Positions 17,838 through 29,988 of a stretch of 64,000 bases of DNA are shown here, one piece after another. Position 1 is the first letter of the stretch. Every line of letters starts with the position of its first letter. Location: NCBI RefSeq assembly GCF_009467795.1, contig NZ_WIAX01000012.1, positions 244,047 through 308,046 on the forward strand, in the 5' to 3' direction. A program made the translations under genes and the position numbers. Under the pieces are notes generated by a model, which was not told the DNA's origin, ran no database searches, and was given only the letters and a program-made list of their open reading frames with translations. This DNA comes from Nesterenkonia halophila. GTDB taxonomy: Bacteria; Actinomycetota; Actinomycetes; Actinomycetales; Micrococcaceae.

Positions 17838-18773
17838 ATGACACAGCCCAGCCTCGCCCACGCCACCGACTTCGGCCGGATGTACTCGCGTTCGACGACC
17901 TCGACCCCGGAGGTCCCCTCGATCACCACGGTGATCGGCCAGGAGCACAAGGACCTCACCGGCTGGGCGGGTCATATGGCCGCCACCGAGCTCATCGCCG
18001 ACGACCGGCTCCCCGAGGCCGTGGGCTCGACGACGAAGCTGCGCTCGCTGGCGCGCCGGGCCTCCTCGGCCGCGGCGCGCTTCCGCGACGACGCCGCCGC
18101 ACGGGGCGACCGCGTCCACCACTACGCCGAGCAGGTCGCCCGGCGGGCGCTGGACGCCGAGCACGAGGCCGAGGCCGCCCGCGAGGTGCTGCGCGCCCAC
18201 GACGAACTGGCCTTCGCCGACCAGTTCGACCACTGGTGGCGGACCTTCGCGGTGAAGCCGCTGGCCGCGGAGGTCACCGTCTGGAACCACACGCTGGGCT
18301 ATGCCGGGACGCTGGACCTCGTCGCCGAGATCGGCGGCCGGACCTGCATCATCGACTTCAAGACCAAGGGCCTGACGCGGAAGGGCCGCGCCAAGCCGCT
18401 CAGCGAGTCCGTGGTGATGCAGCTGGTCGCCGGCATGCAGGCCGAGGAGATGCTCGTCGACGCCGACGACGGCGGCTGGACGCCGTGGCCGCACGGCGAC
18501 GGTTCGCCGGTGCTGCTCGGCGTGGCCCTCTCCGCCCGCGAGGTGGTCCCCGTCCAGGCCAACCCTGAGGTGCTGAAGTCCCACTGGCACAAGTTCTGGG
18601 CGCTGCGCCAGGTCTGGGAGCATATGCGCCGCGCCAGCGAGGCCGGCCCCGCGCTGCAGCCGATCGGGCCGCCGCCGGCGCCTGTGCCGGAGGTCGTGCC
18701 CGAGACTGCGCCGAAGGCTGCACCGGATACTGCACCGGAGACTGCGGCAGAGTCGGCGGCGTCGACGGCGTAG
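17838..18773 (+). CDS. PD-(D/E)XK (RecB-like) nuclease superfamily protein
   Basis: This 311-residue protein shows the order of residues typical of the RecB/Cas4-like nuclease core: GDRVHHYAEQ (His94/95), Glu145 in AAEVTV, Asp160 in GYAGTLDLV, Asp173-x-Lys175 in IIDFKTKG, and Gln195 in VMQLVAGMQAEE. It is not part of a recombination, CRISPR or restriction locus. Its neighbours are the divergent tRNA array and def. The C-terminal 50 residues are a Pro/Ala/Glu/Thr repeat tail that is probably disordered. No ribosome site is evident. A GTGAC-N4-GTCAC palindrome lies about 85 bp upstream. The substrate is unknown; nuclease activity is inferred from the motif only. Confidence 0.8.
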   Translation: MTQPSLAHATDFGRMYSRSTTSTPEVPSITTVIGQEHKDLTGWAGHMAATELIADDRLPEAVGSTTKLRSLARRASSAAARFRDDAAARGDRVHHYAEQVARRALDAEHEAEAAREVLRAHDELAFADQFDHWWRTFAVKPLAAEVTVWNHTLGYAGTLDLVAEIGGRTCIIDFKTKGLTRKGRAKPLSESVVMQLVAGMQAEEMLVDADDGGWTPWPHGDGSPVLLGVALSAREVVPVQANPEVLKSHWHKFWALRQVWEHMRRASEAGPALQPIGPPPAPVPEVVPETAPKAAPDTAPETAAESAASTA

Positions 18774-18841
18774 CGCCTCCGCCGCCCGCCCCGCTCCCCT
18801 CCCCCATGCACCACGCATGACCTCCGCACGCCCTCGCACAG

Positions 18842-18854
18842 TAGGATCGACACT
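18842..18854 (+). promoter_or_regulatory. Leaderless-type promoter of def
   Basis: TAGGAT (18842-18847) stands seven bases before the def ATG at 18855. Transcription would start at the A of the start codon. No ribosome site precedes the ATG, which supports a leaderless message. Confidence 0.6.
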
Positions 18855-19454
18855 ATGGCTGTTCTCCCCCTCCGCATGATCGGCGACCCGGTGCTCCGCA
18901 CGCCGGCCCGCGAGGTCGGCGTCGTCGATGACTCGGCGCGCCGGCTGATCGAGGACATGCTCACCACGATGGACGCCGTCGGCGGGATCGGCCTCGCCGC
19001 CCCGCAGGTCGGCGTGGGACTGCGGATCTTCACCTATGACGTCGCCGGATCGCGCGGCGCCGTCGTCGACCCGGCGGTGGAGACCGACGGCGAGCCGGAG
19101 TTCACCCCGCAGGACGCCGCGGCCGGCCCGGCCGAGGGGACGAACCTCCTCCGCGAGGGCTGCCTGTCCGTCGCCGACGTCCACGGGCCGGTGGGACGCC
19201 CGCAGCGCGCCCGGCTGACCGGGCTGGCCCCCGACGGCGGGCGCGTCGACGTCGAGGCCTCGGGACTGCTCGCCGTCTGCTTCCAGCACGAGGTCGACCA
19301 TCTCGACGGCCGGCTCTTCGTGGATCGACTGGTCGGCGAGGAGAAGCGCGCCGCGCTGCGCACGCTGCGGCGAACCCCGCAGGACGCCGGCTCCTCCCCC
19401 GACGCGCGCCGCGCCCCGAGCGCGGGAGGGAGCTTCTTCGCCGCAGGCCGCTGA
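18855..19454 (+). CDS. def: Peptide deformylase
   Basis: Def removes the formyl group from nascent proteins, with fmt (which adds it to initiator tRNA) as the next gene. The three family motifs are present: GIGLAAPQVG (45-54), EGCLSV with metal ligand Cys103, and QHEVDHLDG with ligands His145/His149 and catalytic Glu146. At 199 residues it is near family length, with a polar insert at about 75-98 and a disordered tail. The message appears to be leaderless. Confidence 0.96.
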   Translation: MAVLPLRMIGDPVLRTPAREVGVVDDSARRLIEDMLTTMDAVGGIGLAAPQVGVGLRIFTYDVAGSRGAVVDPAVETDGEPEFTPQDAAAGPAEGTNLLREGCLSVADVHGPVGRPQRARLTGLAPDGGRVDVEASGLLAVCFQHEVDHLDGRLFVDRLVGEEKRAALRTLRRTPQDAGSSPDARRAPSAGGSFFAAGR

Positions 19455-19557
19455 CGTCCGCGGGTCCGCGGCAGGGCGCCGGGCGGGGCCCGAGGGTCAG
19501 CACCGTCCCAGCGTCCCGCCCGACCAGCACAGCACCGATCTCCTGGGAAGGACCTTC

Positions 19558-20709
19558 GTGCAGCACTACACCGAGACGTCGCTCGCCGCGGCGGGACGCC
19601 GCACCGACTCCGCCGCGGCGGCCGCCGGCGGCGTCCTCTTCGCCGGCACCCCGCAGATCGCCGCGGACTGCCTGTCGGGCCTGCTCGCCGCCGGCGTCGA
19701 CGTCGTCGCCGTGCTGACCCGGCCGGACGCCCCGGTGGGGCGCCGGCGACGGATGACGCCCTCGCCGGTGGCGCGCCTCGCCGAGGAGGCCGGGATCCCA
19801 GTGATCCGCGCCTCCCGCGTGGACGAGGAGGTCACCGCCGCGATCCGCGACACCGGCGCCCGGCTCGGGATCGCCGTCGCCTACGGCGCGCTGCTGCCCC
19901 AGCACGCCCTCGACGCCCCGGAGCGCGGCTGGGTGAACCTGCACTACTCGCGACTGCCGGCCCATCGCGGGGCCTCCCCCGTCCAGCACGCCGTGCTGGA
20001 CGGCGACGTCGAGACCGCCGCGACGGTCTTCCAGATCGCGACGGGCATGGACACCGGCCCGATCCACGGCGTCTGCCCGCTGCCGATCAGCGAGGAGATC
20101 TCCGCCGGGGAGCTGCTCGACGAGCTCACCGCCGTCGGCACCCGTCTGCTCATCGCCCTGCTCCCCGACCTGCTGGCCGGCCGCTCGGTCCCCGAGCCGC
20201 AGGCCGGCGAGGCGACCCATGCCCCGAAGCTCACCCGCGAGGACGCCTTCATCGATCCCCGGCGCCCGGCCGCCGAGCTGGTCCGCCGGATCAACGCGAC
20301 CACTCCCGAGCCGGGCCCCTGGACGCTGCTGGGCGAGGCGCGGCTCAAGCTCGGCACGGCCCGCCCCTATGAGGCCGAGGCTCCTGACGACATCGACGAC
20401 GCTCCTGTCGGCACTGTCCTGCCGGCGCCCGAGGACCGACCCGGCGCGGGGTCGGTCCTGACGCTGCGCGCCGGCGACGGACGACTCGTCGTGCTGCGCG
20501 GCGTCCAGCCGGCGGGCAAGCAGATGATGGATCCGGCGTCCTGGCACCGCGGCCTGCGCGAGATTCCCGTCCTGGGCGCGGCGCCCCGGGCGGACGACGC
20601 CGGACCGGGTGCCGGAGCCTCGCACGAGCGGGGCGGACTCCCGTCGGGCCCCGACGATCCCCCTCCGGCCGACGGCCGGCCGCAGACCTCCCGGGAGGAG
20701 CAGCGATGA
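19558..20709 (+). CDS. fmt: Methionyl-tRNA formyltransferase
   Basis: Fmt formylates the initiator Met-tRNA using 10-formyl-tetrahydrofolate. The protein begins at a GTG after AAGGA. It has about 24 extra residues before the usual start region GGVLFAGTPQIA. The catalytic motif NLHYSRLPAHRGASPVQ and the C-terminal tRNA-binding domain (about 215-330) are present. A disordered tail of about 35 residues ends the protein. Its stop overlaps the rsmB start by four bases (20706-20709). The def-fmt-rsmB order is widely conserved. Confidence 0.96.
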   Translation: MQHYTETSLAAAGRRTDSAAAAAGGVLFAGTPQIAADCLSGLLAAGVDVVAVLTRPDAPVGRRRRMTPSPVARLAEEAGIPVIRASRVDEEVTAAIRDTGARLGIAVAYGALLPQHALDAPERGWVNLHYSRLPAHRGASPVQHAVLDGDVETAATVFQIATGMDTGPIHGVCPLPISEEISAGELLDELTAVGTRLLIALLPDLLAGRSVPEPQAGEATHAPKLTREDAFIDPRRPAAELVRRINATTPEPGPWTLLGEARLKLGTARPYEAEAPDDIDDAPVGTVLPAPEDRPGAGSVLTLRAGDGRLVVLRGVQPAGKQMMDPASWHRGLREIPVLGAAPRADDAGPGAGASHERGGLPSGPDDPPPADGRPQTSREEQR

Positions 20710-22376
20710 CCCCGCAGCAGCACCGAGGCCCGGGAGACGGCTCCTCGGGCCGTCCCGAGCGTCGAGCACGCCAGGACCGCCAGGACCGGCGGAGCAGCTC
20801 GGCGGACTCGACTCCGCGCGACGCCGGCGGCCGCCAGCGCTCCCGCGCGTCCAGCTCGACGCCGCGCCGCCGCAGCCGCAGCGCGCCGTCGGAGCGCACT
20901 CGTGCGGCCGATCCCGCCCGGCGCACCGCCTTCCGGGTGCTGCGAGCGGTCTCGGCCGACGACGCCTACGCCAACCTGGTGCTGCCCGCCGAGATCCGGC
21001 GGGCGAAGCTCGGTCGCCGCGACGCCGGCTTCGCCACCGAGCTGACCTACGGCGCGCTGCGCGGGCAGGGCACCTATGATGCGATCCTGGCCGCCTGCGT
21101 GGACCGTCCGCTGGACTCCCTCGATGCGCCGGTGCTCGACGCGCTGCGCCTGGGCGCCCACCAGCTGCTCGGCATGCGGGTCGACGACCACGCCGCCGTC
21201 GGCGAGACGGTCGGACTGGTCCGCGGCGAGATCGGAGCCGGCCCCTCCGGGCTGGTCAACGCCGTGCTGCGCCGCGTCGGGGCGAAGTCCCGCGCCGACT
21301 GGATCGCCGAGGTCGCCTCCGCCCGCGGCACCTCCGCCGGCGACGACGAGGCGCTGGCCCTGGAGCATGCCCATCCCTCCTGGGTGGTGCGGGCGCTGCG
21401 CCAGGGGCTGCGCCTGCACGGCCGCGGCGGGCCCGGCGAGCTGGAGGAGCTGCTGGCCGCCGACAACGCCGCCCCCGAGGTCCACCTGGTCGGCCTGCCC
21501 GAGCTGGGCGAGCGCCACCTACCGGCGGCCCTGGAGGTCGGCGGCGAGGAGAGCCCGCTGCTCGAAGACGCCGTCGTCTTCCGCGGCGGGGACGTGGGCC
21601 GGCTGCCCGGCGTGCGCGAGGGCGTCGTCCGCGTCCAGGACATCGGCTCGCAGTGGATCGCCCGCGCGCTGACGGCGGCCTTCACCCCGGAGACCGTCGA
21701 CCCCGACGTCGCCGGGGAGCGCTGGCTGGACCTCTGCGCCGGGCCGGGCGGCAAGGCCGCCCTGCTCGCCGCCCTGGCCGCGCAGCAGGAGGCCTGGCTG
21801 CTCGCCAACGAGCCCGCCGACCACCGTGCCGAGCTGGTCCGTCAGGCCCTCGACGCTGTGGACTCCGAGGCCTGGGACCTGCGCACCGGCGACGGGCGCA
21901 CCGTCGGCGACGACGACCTCGGAGCATTCGACCGGATCCTGCTCGACGCCCCGTGCACCGGACTCGGCGCGCTGCGTCGGCGCCCCGAGGCGCGCTGGCG
22001 CCGCAGCCCCTCCGACCTCGCCGAGCTGACGGTGCTGCAGTCCGAGCTGCTCGACGCCGCCGTCGACGTCCTCGCCCCGGGCGGGCTGCTGGCGTATGTG
22101 ACCTGCTCGCCGCACGCCGCCGAGACGGTGGTGCAGGTCGACGACGTGCTGCGCCGCCATCCGGAGCTGCAGCTGCTCGACGCGCATGACCCGATGGCGA
22201 TGGTCGCGCTGCCCGAGGGCGCCCGGCTGGCCGCCGCGTCGCCGGCGCCGTCGACGACGCCGGACGGATCGGAGACCGGCGCCGCCGTCGCCGACCGGTC
22301 CCGCATGGTCCAGCTCTGGCCGCACGTCACCGGCACCGACGCGATGTTCTTCGCCCTGCTGCACCGGCCGGCCTGA
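20706..22376 (+). CDS. rsmB: 16S rRNA (cytosine-967-C5)-methyltransferase
   Basis: RsmB methylates C967 of 16S rRNA with S-adenosylmethionine. A disordered Arg/Ser-rich extension (1-70) precedes a NusB-like RNA-binding domain (about 70-195). The methyltransferase domain has the SAM loop DLCAGPGGK at 342-350, Cys417 in DAPCTGLGALRRRPE and the catalytic Cys467 in YVTCSPH. At 556 residues it is longer than E. coli RsmB (429) because of the N-terminal extension. It is coupled to fmt by an ATGA overlap. Confidence 0.95.
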   Translation: MTPQQHRGPGDGSSGRPERRARQDRQDRRSSSADSTPRDAGGRQRSRASSSTPRRRSRSAPSERTRAADPARRTAFRVLRAVSADDAYANLVLPAEIRRAKLGRRDAGFATELTYGALRGQGTYDAILAACVDRPLDSLDAPVLDALRLGAHQLLGMRVDDHAAVGETVGLVRGEIGAGPSGLVNAVLRRVGAKSRADWIAEVASARGTSAGDDEALALEHAHPSWVVRALRQGLRLHGRGGPGELEELLAADNAAPEVHLVGLPELGERHLPAALEVGGEESPLLEDAVVFRGGDVGRLPGVREGVVRVQDIGSQWIARALTAAFTPETVDPDVAGERWLDLCAGPGGKAALLAALAAQQEAWLLANEPADHRAELVRQALDAVDSEAWDLRTGDGRTVGDDDLGAFDRILLDAPCTGLGALRRRPEARWRRSPSDLAELTVLQSELLDAAVDVLAPGGLLAYVTCSPHAAETVVQVDDVLRRHPELQLLDAHDPMAMVALPEGARLAAASPAPSTTPDGSETGAAVADRSRMVQLWPHVTGTDAMFFALLHRPA

Positions 22377-22427
22377 GCGCGGCGCGCGACGCAGCCCACC
22401 GACCCGATCGACCAGGAGGATCGACCC

Positions 22428-23096
22428 GTGACCCCCTCGCCCCGCACGCCCTGCATCCACCCGAGCATCCTCAGCGCGGACTTCGCGAACCTAGAGCGGG
22501 AGCTCTCCCGGATCAGCACCGCCGACGCCGTGCACGTCGACGTCATGGACAACCACTTCGTGCCCAACCTCACGCTGGGCCTGCCGGTGGTCGAGTCGCT
22601 GCGCGCGGCGACGGATCTGCCGCTGGACATCCACCTGATGATCGAAGATGCCGACGTCTGGGCGCCGCGCTACGCCGAGCTGGGCTGCGAGTCGGTGACC
22701 TTCCACGCCGAGGCCGCGCAGGCGCCGATCCGGCTGGCCCGCGAGCTGCGCGCCCGGCACAGCAGCGCGGCGATGGCGTTGAAGCCGGCCACCGGGATCG
22801 AGTCCTACCTGGACATGCTCGGCGAGCTGGACATGCTGCTGCTGATGACCGTCGAGCCCGGATTCGGCGGGCAGTCCTTCCTGGACCTGGTGCTGCCGAA
22901 GATCCGCCGGGCGCGGAAGGCGGTCGACGACCTGGGCGGGGAGATCGCGGTGCAGATCGACGGCGGGGTGAATGCCGAGACGATCCTGCGTGCCGCCGAC
23001 GCGGGCGCGGACACCTTCGTGGCCGGCTCGGCGGTCTACGCGGCCGAGGACCCGGACGCGGCGATCGCGGGTCTGCGCGGACTGCTGGAGCACTGA
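22428..23096 (+). CDS. rpe: Ribulose-phosphate 3-epimerase
   Basis: Rpe interconverts ribulose 5-phosphate and xylulose 5-phosphate in the pentose phosphate pathway; ribulose 5-phosphate is also a substrate of the RibB domain encoded at 13428. The 222-residue TIM barrel has [16 protein letters not shown] (metal and catalytic Asp), [17 protein letters not shown] and IDGGVN. It starts at GTG after CAGGAGG. It ends the plus-strand run def-fmt-rsmB-rpe. Confidence 0.97.
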   Translation: MTPSPRTPCIHPSILSADFANLERELSRISTADAVHVDVMDNHFVPNLTLGLPVVESLRAATDLPLDIHLMIEDADVWAPRYAELGCESVTFHAEAAQAPIRLARELRARHSSAAMALKPATGIESYLDMLGELDMLLLMTVEPGFGGQSFLDLVLPKIRRARKAVDDLGGEIAVQIDGGVNAETILRAADAGADTFVAGSAVYAAEDPDAAIAGLRGLLEH

Positions 23097-23120
23097 GCCG
23101 CAGGGGGCGCGGACGAAGAC

Positions 23121-23160
23121 CGGCGGTGCTCCCGACCTTCCCCTGTCGAGAGCACCGCCG
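23121..23160. terminator. Bidirectional terminator between rpe and nrdR
   Basis: A perfect 11-bp stem CGGCGGTGCTC (23121-23131) pairs with GAGCACCGCCG (23150-23160) across an 18-base loop. It lies between the convergent rpe and nrdR genes and can serve both. No long T-run is present on either side. Confidence 0.7.
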
Positions 23161-23204
23161 GAGTCTGCGATGCGGCCGCCGCGCGGGCGACCACGAGGCC
23201 GAGT

Positions 23205-23711
23205 TTAGCGGAACCCGAAGCGCGGCTGCACCACGGTGACGCCGTCGGCGGTCCCGCCGGGCATCTCCTCCTCGCGGCGCAGCTCGTCGATGGCCTCCTG
23301 GAAGTCGTCGAGGCCGCCGAAGCCCCGGTAGACGGAGGCGAAGCGCATATAGGCGACCACGTCGAGAGTGCGCAGCGGACGCAGGATGGCCAGGCCGACG
23401 TCGTTCGCGTCGACTTCGGCGTTGCCCGATGCGCGCACCGCCTCCTCGACCTCCTGGGCCAGCACGGCGAGGTCGTCGCTGGAGACCGGCCGTCCCTGGC
23501 AGGCCTTGCGCACGCCGTTGATGACTTTGGAGCGGTCGAAGGGCTCGGCGGCTCCGGAGCGCTTGATCACGTTCAACGACGTGGTCTCCATCGTGGTGAA
23601 GCGCTTCGAGCACTGCGGGCACTGCCGCCGGCGCCGGATGCCGGAGCCGTCGTCGAGCATGCGCGAATCGACCACGCGGGACGCGTCGTGGCGACAGTAC
23701 GGACAGTACAT
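23205..23711 (-). CDS. nrdR: Transcriptional repressor NrdR
   Basis: NrdR represses ribonucleotide reductase genes in response to ATP/dATP. The 168-residue protein has the zinc ribbon CPYC (3-6) and CPQC (31-34) followed by an ATP-cone domain (about 46-136). It starts after AGGAGAG. No ribonucleotide reductase gene is adjacent, but the upstream region carries a pair of NrdR boxes that overlap the gene's own promoter, so self-repression is likely. Confidence 0.97.
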   Translation of the reverse strand: MYCPYCRHDASRVVDSRMLDDGSGIRRRRQCPQCSKRFTTMETTSLNVIKRSGAAEPFDRSKVINGVRKACQGRPVSSDDLAVLAQEVEEAVRASGNAEVDANDVGLAILRPLRTLDVVAYMRFASVYRGFGGLDDFQEAIDELRREEEMPGGTADGVTVVQPRFGFR

Positions 23712-23786
23712 CGCGGCGCTCTCCTCTCCTGCGGTCCGCTCGCGGCCCGTCGGACGCTGATCCGGCGCACATCACCGGACGGCATG

Positions 23787-23816
23787 AGTCTACGCACTAG
23801 ATGTGGTGGCCATCAA
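23787..23816 (-). promoter_or_regulatory. nrdR promoter
   Basis: TTGATG (23816-23811) and TAGACT (23792-23787) form -35 and -10 with an 18-bp spacer. The start point would be near 23780, giving a leader of about 70 bases. The proximal NrdR box fills the spacer. Confidence 0.65.
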
Positions 23817-23840
23817 GTCCGCATACACAAGATGTTGTGG
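23794..23840 (-). promoter_or_regulatory. Pair of NrdR boxes
   Basis: GCACTAGATGTGGTGG (23794-23809) and ACACAAGATGTTGTGG (23825-23840) match the NrdR box consensus acaCwAtATaTwGtgt at about 11 and 13 of 16 positions. The boxes are 31 bp apart start to start, that is three helical turns, as in known NrdR operators. The first lies between the -35 and -10 of nrdR. Confidence 0.8.
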
Positions 23841-23862
23841 GGGCGGCGGGCCGACAGGCAGA

Positions 23863-27408
<3,546 letters not shown>

Positions 27409-27410
27409 GG

Positions 27411-28424
27411 TCACCCATTCTCCAGGATCGACAGCGCGGTGGCCAGATCGTCGGGGCGCACGGAGGTGAAGGTCACCGGCTCGCCGGTGCGCGGATGGGT
27501 CAGCCCGAGCTCGGCGGCGTGCAGCCACTGGCGGGTCAGTCCCAGCTCGGCGGCCAGCCCCGGATCGGCGCCGTAGGTCAGGTCTCCGGCGCAGGGGTGG
27601 CCGAGGGCGGAGAAGTGCACGCGGATCTGATGGGTGCGGCCGGTCTCCAGCTGCACCTGCATCAGGCTCGCCCGGCCGTAGGCCTCCAGCAGCGTGTAGT
27701 GGGTGCGCGAGGCGCGGCCGTCCTCGACGACGGCGAAGCGCCACTCATGGCCGGGATGGCGGCCGATGGGCGCGTCGATGGTCCCGTCGACCGGGTCCGG
27801 GAGTCCCTGGACCAGGGCCTGGTAGATCTTCGTGGGCGTGCGCCGCCGGAAGGCGTCCTTGAGCACGCTGTAGGCCTGCTCGTTCTTCGCCACCACCATC
27901 ACCCCGGAGGTGCCGACGTCGAGCCGGTGGACGATGCCGCGGCGCTCCTGGGATCCGGAGGTCGAGATCGGCACGCCGGCGGCGAGCAGCCCGCCGATCA
28001 CCGTCGGGCCGGTCCAGCCGGGCGACGGGTGGGCGGCGACGCCGACGGGCTTGTCGACGACGACGAGGTCCTCGTCCTGATGCAGGATGCGCAGATTCTC
28101 CACGGGTTCGACTCTCACCTCGAGCGGATCGTCGGCCGCCGGCGGGTCGATGTCGAGCTCCGTCCCGGCGGCCAGCTTCTCGGACTTCTTCACCGCTCGT
28201 CCGGCCGCCCGGCCGGCGGCATGGACGACGGCGCCGGCGGCCAGATGCTCGGCGGCCTCGGTGCGGGACATCCCGCAGCAGGAGGAGATCACCTGGTCGG
28301 CGCGCCGCCCGTCGAGCGCCTCGGGGACCGTCAGACGCTCGGGATCGGGGCTCGGCGTCCCGGGGTCCGGCTCCGTTTCATGCTGCGGCTCGGGATTCTG
28401 CGGCTCGGGGTTCGTGGGACTCAG
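27411..28424 (-). CDS. RluD-family 23S rRNA pseudouridine synthase, start uncertain
   Basis: This enzyme isomerises uridines in 23S rRNA. An S4 RNA-binding domain (about 30-92) precedes the pseudouridine synthase domain, with the catalytic Asp169 in HRLDVGTSG and QVQLETGRTHQIRVHF near the C-terminus. The S4 domain begins at ERLTVPEALDG, yet no ATG, GTG or TTG lies in frame between lspA and that point. The nearest standard codon downstream (GTG in ADQVISS) would cut the S4 domain. The best candidate is CTG at 28424, which overlaps the lspA stop as CTGA with AGGAGG directly before it, although that spacing is too short to be ideal. The start call is tentative; the function is secure. Confidence 0.85.
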   Translation of the reverse strand: MSPTNPEPQNPEPQHETEPDPGTPSPDPERLTVPEALDGRRADQVISSCCGMSRTEAAEHLAAGAVVHAAGRAAGRAVKKSEKLAAGTELDIDPPAADDPLEVRVEPVENLRILHQDEDLVVVDKPVGVAAHPSPGWTGPTVIGGLLAAGVPISTSGSQERRGIVHRLDVGTSGVMVVAKNEQAYSVLKDAFRRRTPTKIYQALVQGLPDPVDGTIDAPIGRHPGHEWRFAVVEDGRASRTHYTLLEAYGRASLMQVQLETGRTHQIRVHFSALGHPCAGDLTYGADPGLAAELGLTRQWLHAAELGLTHPRTGEPVTFTSVRPDDLATALSILENG

Positions 28425-28954
28425 TCCTCCTCGTCGTCGCGGGTGCGACGGCCGTCCATCTCCAGTCCGAAGACCAGCATCGCGCAGATGCCGATCATCG
28501 AGCAGACGATGAACGAGTCGGCGATGTTGAAGATCGCGAAGTGCGGCACAGCGATGAAGTCGACGACCTCGCCCTCGCCGAAGGAGGGCGGACGGAACAG
28601 TCGGTCGGTCAGATTGCCGGCGATGCCCCCGGCGAGGCCGCCCAGCCCGAGCGTCCAGAGCCAGGAGCCGCCGAGCCGGCGGGAGTTGACGACGACCACG
28701 GTCAGCACGACCACCATGATCAGGGTGAACAGCCAGGTGTGGTCGGTGCCCAGCGAGAACGCCGCTCCCGGGTTGAGATGGAATCGCCAGGAGAGCACCG
28801 GGTCGAGCACCGCGATCTCCTCGCCGAGGCTCAGCGTGGAGACGACCCACCATTTGGTCAGCTGGTCCAGCCCCCAGGCGACGACGGCGACCGACGCCGC
28901 GACCAGGAGCGCCGTGCGGCGTGCGGGGCTCGGCGACGGGCGCGTCTGACTCAC
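28421..28954 (-). CDS. lspA: Lipoprotein signal peptidase
   Basis: LspA removes the signal peptide of lipidated prolipoproteins after Lgt (encoded at 3148). Four membrane helices are visible. The catalytic aspartates are Asp117 in GNLTDRL and Asp146 in IFNIADSFI, and HLNPGAAFS is conserved. I start at GTG 28954 (177 residues), which has AGGA at good spacing. An earlier GTG at 28993 adds 13 residues and lacks a better site. Its stop touches the presumed rluD start. Confidence 0.95.
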   Translation of the reverse strand: MSQTRPSPSPARRTALLVAASVAVVAWGLDQLTKWWVVSTLSLGEEIAVLDPVLSWRFHLNPGAAFSLGTDHTWLFTLIMVVVLTVVVVNSRRLGGSWLWTLGLGGLAGGIAGNLTDRLFRPPSFGEGEVVDFIAVPHFAIFNIADSFIVCSMIGICAMLVFGLEMDGRRTRDDEED

Positions 28955-29073
28955 AGGCGTCCTGCTCTCCTCTGCTGTTCTGCGCCGTCCCACGGCGCGG
29001 GACGTCCCATGGACGTCCGGGATGACACGACGGCGCCCGGGAGATCGGTCCTCCCGGACGCCGTCTCGGCGGC

Positions 29074-29988
29074 TCAGATCTCGGCGGCGCCGGCTTCCTT
29101 CTCGATGGAGCCGCGGCTGGTGAGCTGCTCCAGCTGCCCTTCGATATAGTTCTTGATCCGGGTGCGGTAGTCGCGCTCGAAGCTCGTGAGCTCGCTGACC
29201 TTGGTCTCGAGGTCGGTCTTCTTGCGCTCCAGCGCCGAGAGCGTGCGCGAGGAGGTCATCTCGGCCTCCTCGATCATGTTCTCCGCCCGCGTCTCGGCCT
29301 CGGTGACGATCTCCGTGCGCTTCCGCTCGCCTTCGGCGATGTGCTCGGCCCGGGTCTTCTCACCCTCGGAGACATACTCGTCGCGGGTCTTCTCACCCTC
29401 GGCAATGTGCTCGGCCCGGGTCTTCTCACCCTCGGCGATGTACTGCGCCCGGGTCTCCTCGCCCTCGCTGACGTACTGGTCGTGCAGCTTCTGGGCCATG
29501 GCCAGCACGCCGGCGGCGGTGCTCGCGACTTCCCCGGCCGCGGCGTCGTCCGAGCTCGCGGCGCCCGGCCCGCTCGGCGATCCCTCGGCCGGCTGCGCGG
29601 CGGCCTCGCGGCGGGTCTGGGCCGGGCGGTGGCCCGGCTCGTACTCCGGATAGGCCGTCACGCCGGAGCCCGACGGCACGGCGCCGTCGTCGGCCGGATC
29701 CTCGGTCGCGACCGAGTCGAAGGTTCCGGTGACCTCGGCGTCGGTGCCCGCGTAGCCGGAGAGCCCGGCGTCCTCGAGGTCGTCGGGCTCGAGGTCGGCG
29801 GGATTCTCCTCCAGCTGCTCCTCGAGCGTCGAGACCTGGGCCTTGAGGTCCTCGTTCTCCTGGACCAGCCGTCGCCACTCGACGACGACCTCGTCGAGGA
29901 AGTCGTCGACCTCGTCTTTGTCGTAGCCGGGGCGGAACTTGGTCTCCGGAAACTCCTTGTTCAGGAGTTCATCGGGAGTCAGAGCCAT
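29074..29988 (-). CDS. divIVA: DivIVA-domain polar growth/division protein
   Basis: DivIVA (Wag31) binds curved membrane at poles and septum. The conserved N-terminal domain LTPDELLNKEFPETKFRPGY, with the first coiled coil, covers about 1-62. A disordered acidic Pro/Ser/Ala linker covers about 63-150. The C-terminal half is a coiled coil (160-290) that contains five tandem 11-residue repeats (172-226, core EGEKTRAEHIA). An 11-residue period predicts a nearly straight coiled coil. The 304-residue protein starts after AGGTGA. It closes the division cluster, next to yggT and sepF. Confidence 0.96.
   Translation of the reverse strand: MALTPDELLNKEFPETKFRPGYDKDEVDDFLDEVVVEWRRLVQENEDLKAQVSTLEEQLEENPADLEPDDLEDAGLSGYAGTDAEVTGTFDSVATEDPADDGAVPSGSGVTAYPEYEPGHRPAQTRREAAAQPAEGSPSGPGAASSDDAAAGEVASTAAGVLAMAQKLHDQYVSEGEETRAQYIAEGEKTRAEHIAEGEKTRDEYVSEGEKTRAEHIAEGERKRTEIVTEAETRAENMIEEAEMTSSRTLSALERKKTDLETKVSELTSFERDYRTRIKNYIEGQLEQLTSRGSIEKEAGAAEI
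29311..29475 (-). repeat. Five 33-bp coding repeats in divIVA
   Basis: Five consecutive 33-bp units encode YVSEGEETRAQ, YIAEGEKTRAE, HIAEGEKTRDE, YVSEGEKTRAE and HIAEGERKRTE. Units two and four share long identical stretches such as TCGGCCCGGGTCTTCTCACC on the plus strand, which points to recent duplication. Confidence 0.85.

Noticed and set aside
29311..29475. Regular repeats that could resemble a CRISPR array
   Set aside because: The units are contiguous 33-bp coding repeats without spacers and encode DivIVA coiled coil.
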